Below are positions 61,723 to 64,000 of a stretch of 64,000 nucleotides of DNA, in pieces. Each line of letters opens with the position of its first letter. Positions within the stretch are counted from its first letter, which is position 1. The notes under the pieces are model-generated. The model made no database searches. It was given only the letters and a program-made list of their open reading frames with translations, and was not told the origin of the DNA. The DNA comes from Bacillota bacterium. Lineage in GTDB: Bacteria; Bacillota; Clostridia; Oscillospirales; Acutalibacteraceae. Both the position numbers and the translations under genes were made by a program. Location of the stretch: the NCBI GenBank assembly GCA_023418995.1, contig JAEZYP010000044.1:310001-374000 (forward strand), written 5' to 3'.

Positions 61723-63741
61723 TCAGTTCGACGGAGTTATTACGCCGCTTGGTACTTCCCCTCCTGAGCTGTTGAGCGATACGTAAGGATAACTCTCAGT
61801 TAAGCTTGGTACGCCTGTGTCAAAGTTTAGAACAAATACATTATACTTGCTTCCGTCCAGCTCTATAATCAGTTGTTTTTGTCCGCTGGTGCCTTTAAAG
61901 GTAAGCTGGTAAACGTCGTTATAAGACGGATTTACCGTTTTTTCCGGCTGCAATTCATTCCCAAGATAAGCTTTTAATTTTATATCATGAGTTACTTCCT
62001 TGGGTAACTGGACATAAACCGTAATTGTTTTTTCTGACTTATTTCCGGAACTGACGACCAGCTTTACCGCGGTTCCCTTATCAAGTTTAACACCGGGAAG
62101 AGGATCGGTTTCCAATACGGTATTTTTGGGCTTATCGCTGTCGTCCTTTGTAGCAACTGCTCCGACTGTCAGCCCGGCTTGCGTAATGGCAGCCTTCGCT
62201 TCATCCAGCGTTTTATCAATCACAGAAGGAACCGCAATTTTTTCATCACCAGAACCCTTACTGACATACACCTTAATTAACGTCGTGCCTTCGACAACCT
62301 GAGCGCCGGCCGGCGGATCTGTATTTTTAACATGTCCCTCCGGTGTTTTATCGTCGATTACCGGATTAATTTCATAGGTGAGATTCGCCTGCTTCAATTC
62401 TGATACCGCTTCTTCTTCTGTTTTGTTTGTCACATCTGGAACCGCTACGGTTTTTCCTCCGCTGTTTACAACAAGCGTTATATCCGCATTTGCCTTTACC
62501 ATGGTTCCTGCATTTGGCGTCTGCTTTAAAATCACGCCAACCTTCTGTGTCGCGTCATTTTTTGTTTCTGTTATGAAATTAAAATGTTGATAATCTTTGT
62601 TTTCCTTAACTTCTGTAAGGGTCTTCCCAACAAAATCAGGAAGCTCTACTTCGCTGACCTGGCTGCTGTTACAGCTATGAAACAGTGCGGCAATTCCAAA
62701 GCCGGAGGCAACAATTAAAAACGCTGCGGCAATTCCTGTTATCACCAGTGAAGCAACTGACTTCTTTTTTTTCCTGGGCATTTTATCGATTTCTTCCACA
62801 TATTCGTACCGATCATTATAGGAAGGTTGATCTGCATTTTTTACAGAATTAATCGCGTCGATATATTTTGTCGGTTTCTCATCAATAAAATATTTATATT
62901 GAAAACTGATACTTGGATTCCTTCGAAAAGCTTCAATGTCACGCAGCATTTCGGCCGCAGATTGATATCTTTGCGCCGGATTTTTCTGCATTGCTTTCAT
63001 TGTTATTTCTTCAAGACCATCAGGGATAGCGGGATTAATTTCCTTCGGCGGTCTTGGGTCAGCCTGAAGCTGCATAATTGCAACCGATACCGCACTGTCC
63101 GCTTCAAACGGCAGGCAACCGGTAATCATTTCATAAAGCATCACACCAACGGAATATATATCTGCCTTTTCATCCGTTAAATCGCCCCTTGCCTGCTCCG
63201 GCGCAATATAATGAACGGAACCGATTGCTTTATCCGTCATCGTGCGTGTTTCACTGCGGGAAAACCTGGCGATGCCAAAATCTGTTACTTTAATCGTCCC
63301 GTCCTGAAGAAGCATAATATTCTGCGGTTTAATGTCGCGATGCACGACACCCTTCTCGTGAGCATGCTGTAAAGCGCGCAGAATTTGGACGGTAAAGTGG
63401 ATGGCTTCCTTCCATTTAATTTCCTTCTGCTGATCAAGGTAGTCCTTCAGTGTAATGCCGTCAATGTATTCCTCAACAATGTACTGAATCCTGTCGCCAA
63501 AGCTGACATCATAAACTTTTACGATATTGGGATGCGATAACACCGCAATCGCTTTTGATTCATTTTTAAACCTGCGAATAAACTCAATGTTCCCTAAAAA
63601 TTCATCCTTCAGTATTTTGATCGCGACCGTACGGTCATCGATGGTATCGTAGGCACGATACACTAACGCCATACCGCCAACACCAATTAACTCATGTATT
63701 TCATAACGCGCGTCAAGCCTTTTACCTGTATATTTATCCAT
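61723..63741 (-). CDS. prkC: Ser/Thr protein kinase with PASTA domains
   Basis: Membrane kinase that senses peptidoglycan fragments; in Bacillus it triggers germination. The 672-residue protein has a kinase domain (about 10-270; GVGGMALVYRA, HRDIKPQN, DFGIAR), one helix (about 340-360), three PASTA repeats (about 370-560) and an extra C-terminal outer domain rich in Thr/Ser/Gly. ATG at 63741 has GGAG 9 bases upstream. Overlap context with prpC suggests a kinase-phosphatase operon. Confidence 0.95.
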   Translation of the reverse strand: MDKYTGKRLDARYEIHELIGVGGMALVYRAYDTIDDRTVAIKILKDEFLGNIEFIRRFKNESKAIAVLSHPNIVKVYDVSFGDRIQYIVEEYIDGITLKDYLDQQKEIKWKEAIHFTVQILRALQHAHEKGVVHRDIKPQNIMLLQDGTIKVTDFGIARFSRSETRTMTDKAIGSVHYIAPEQARGDLTDEKADIYSVGVMLYEMITGCLPFEADSAVSVAIMQLQADPRPPKEINPAIPDGLEEITMKAMQKNPAQRYQSAAEMLRDIEAFRRNPSISFQYKYFIDEKPTKYIDAINSVKNADQPSYNDRYEYVEEIDKMPRKKKKSVASLVITGIAAAFLIVASGFGIAALFHSCNSSQVSEVELPDFVGKTLTEVKENKDYQHFNFITETKNDATQKVGVILKQTPNAGTMVKANADITLVVNSGGKTVAVPDVTNKTEEEAVSELKQANLTYEINPVIDDKTPEGHVKNTDPPAGAQVVEGTTLIKVYVSKGSGDEKIAVPSVIDKTLDEAKAAITQAGLTVGAVATKDDSDKPKNTVLETDPLPGVKLDKGTAVKLVVSSGNKSEKTITVYVQLPKEVTHDIKLKAYLGNELQPEKTVNPSYNDVYQLTFKGTSGQKQLIIELDGSKYNVFVLNFDTGVPSLTESYPYVSLNSSGGEVPSGVITPSN

Positions 63742-63756
63742 GCAAAACAACTCCTA

Positions 63757-64000
63757 TCAACGGTTATTTTCAACAATGGCAACTGTGATATTATCTCCCC
63801 CACCGCCGTCTTTGGCCAAAGCTATTAATTTATCCGTCAGCTCACTCGTATTCATTTCTTTCGAAAGCTGATAAATTATCTCGGCGTCCACGTAATTGGT
63901 AAGCCCATCAGTACAAATAAGCAACAAATCACCGGAATGGAAGTCCTTTTCACAATAATCGATCTGAATTGAAGCATCTACCCCCAACGCACGTGTTATA
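63757..64000 (-). CDS. prpC: PP2C-type protein phosphatase, C-terminal part
   Basis: The window cuts this gene; 80 codons and the stop are visible. It has ITRALGVD, then the metal-site segments DLLLICTDGLTNYV and the final GGGDNITVAIVE, all PP2C hallmarks. It is the usual partner that reverses PrkC phosphorylation. The start lies beyond 64000. Confidence 0.93.
   Translation of the reverse strand, partial: ITRALGVDASIQIDYCEKDFHSGDLLLICTDGLTNYVDAEIIYQLSKEMNTSELTDKLIALAKDGGGGDNITVAIVENNR

Overview
The window is a 64 kb stretch of chromosome from a low-to-mid GC, endospore-forming Clostridia bacterium, most likely of the Ruminococcaceae/Oscillospiraceae type. Sporulation genes are present (spoIIM-like, cwlD, spoIVA, a DUF3794-LysM protein, a 26-codon spoVM and an M50 protease). 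The clostridial SCIFF peptide and its radical SAM maturase are also present. Regulation is of Firmicutes style: T-box, L-box lysine riboswitch and AGGAGG ribosome binding sites. Placement below class level is inference. No rRNA, CRISPR array, intact prophage or insertion sequence is visible, and nearly all of the window is housekeeping.

Layout. 1-9113 (+): the end of one M16 peptidase and a second M16 peptidase, lgt, folD, then dxs-tlyA-nadK-argR-recN. 9117-10685: consensus promoter, tyrosine T-box leader and tyrS, then a YfhO-type membrane giant. 13546-17218 (-): lysine riboswitch driving asd-dapA-dapB and a stand-alone ACT-domain protein. 17202-22040 (+): queA-tgt, yajC, a TIGR04086-type membrane protein, scfA (SCIFF) and scfB (maturase). 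22154-25519 (+): proC, spoIIM-like, xerD-like and a DUF624 protein. 25502-27300 holds a second tyrosine recombinase and a gene-poor island. That island contains two long palindromes, a coding remnant and a ribbon-helix-helix-type regulator. 27315-30254 (-): a MacA/MacB-like membrane fusion protein and permease without an ATPase, plus a DUF6873-like protein.

30512-48705 (-) is a long quality-control, maturation and translation block: radA, cwlD, a five-tRNA operon (Val-Asp-Phe-Gly-Cys), hslO, a methyltransferase, a YerC-type regulator, tig-clpP-clpX-lon-engB, a phosphoesterase, thrC, an M19 dipeptidase, yraN, rnhB, rbgA, two signal peptidases and rplS. 48714-58033 (-): the TIGR03936/TIGR03960 radical SAM pair, an M50 protease with a coupled membrane partner, the electron-bifurcating nfnAB pair, spoIVA and DUF3794-LysM. 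58369-59802 (+) is a secreted beta-helix protein. 59867-64000 (-) is prpC-prkC-rsgA-thiN, an unrecognised 51-residue membrane peptide and spoVM, the gene order known from Bacillus but without rpe.

The points most worth a second look are: the SCIFF locus with a hairpin between precursor and maturase; the unrecognised peptide next to spoVM; the 44-bp perfect palindrome whose core recurs over the promoter of the ribbon-helix-helix gene; the ATPase-less MacAB-like operon; and a possible functional equivalent of SpoIVFA/SpoIVFB.
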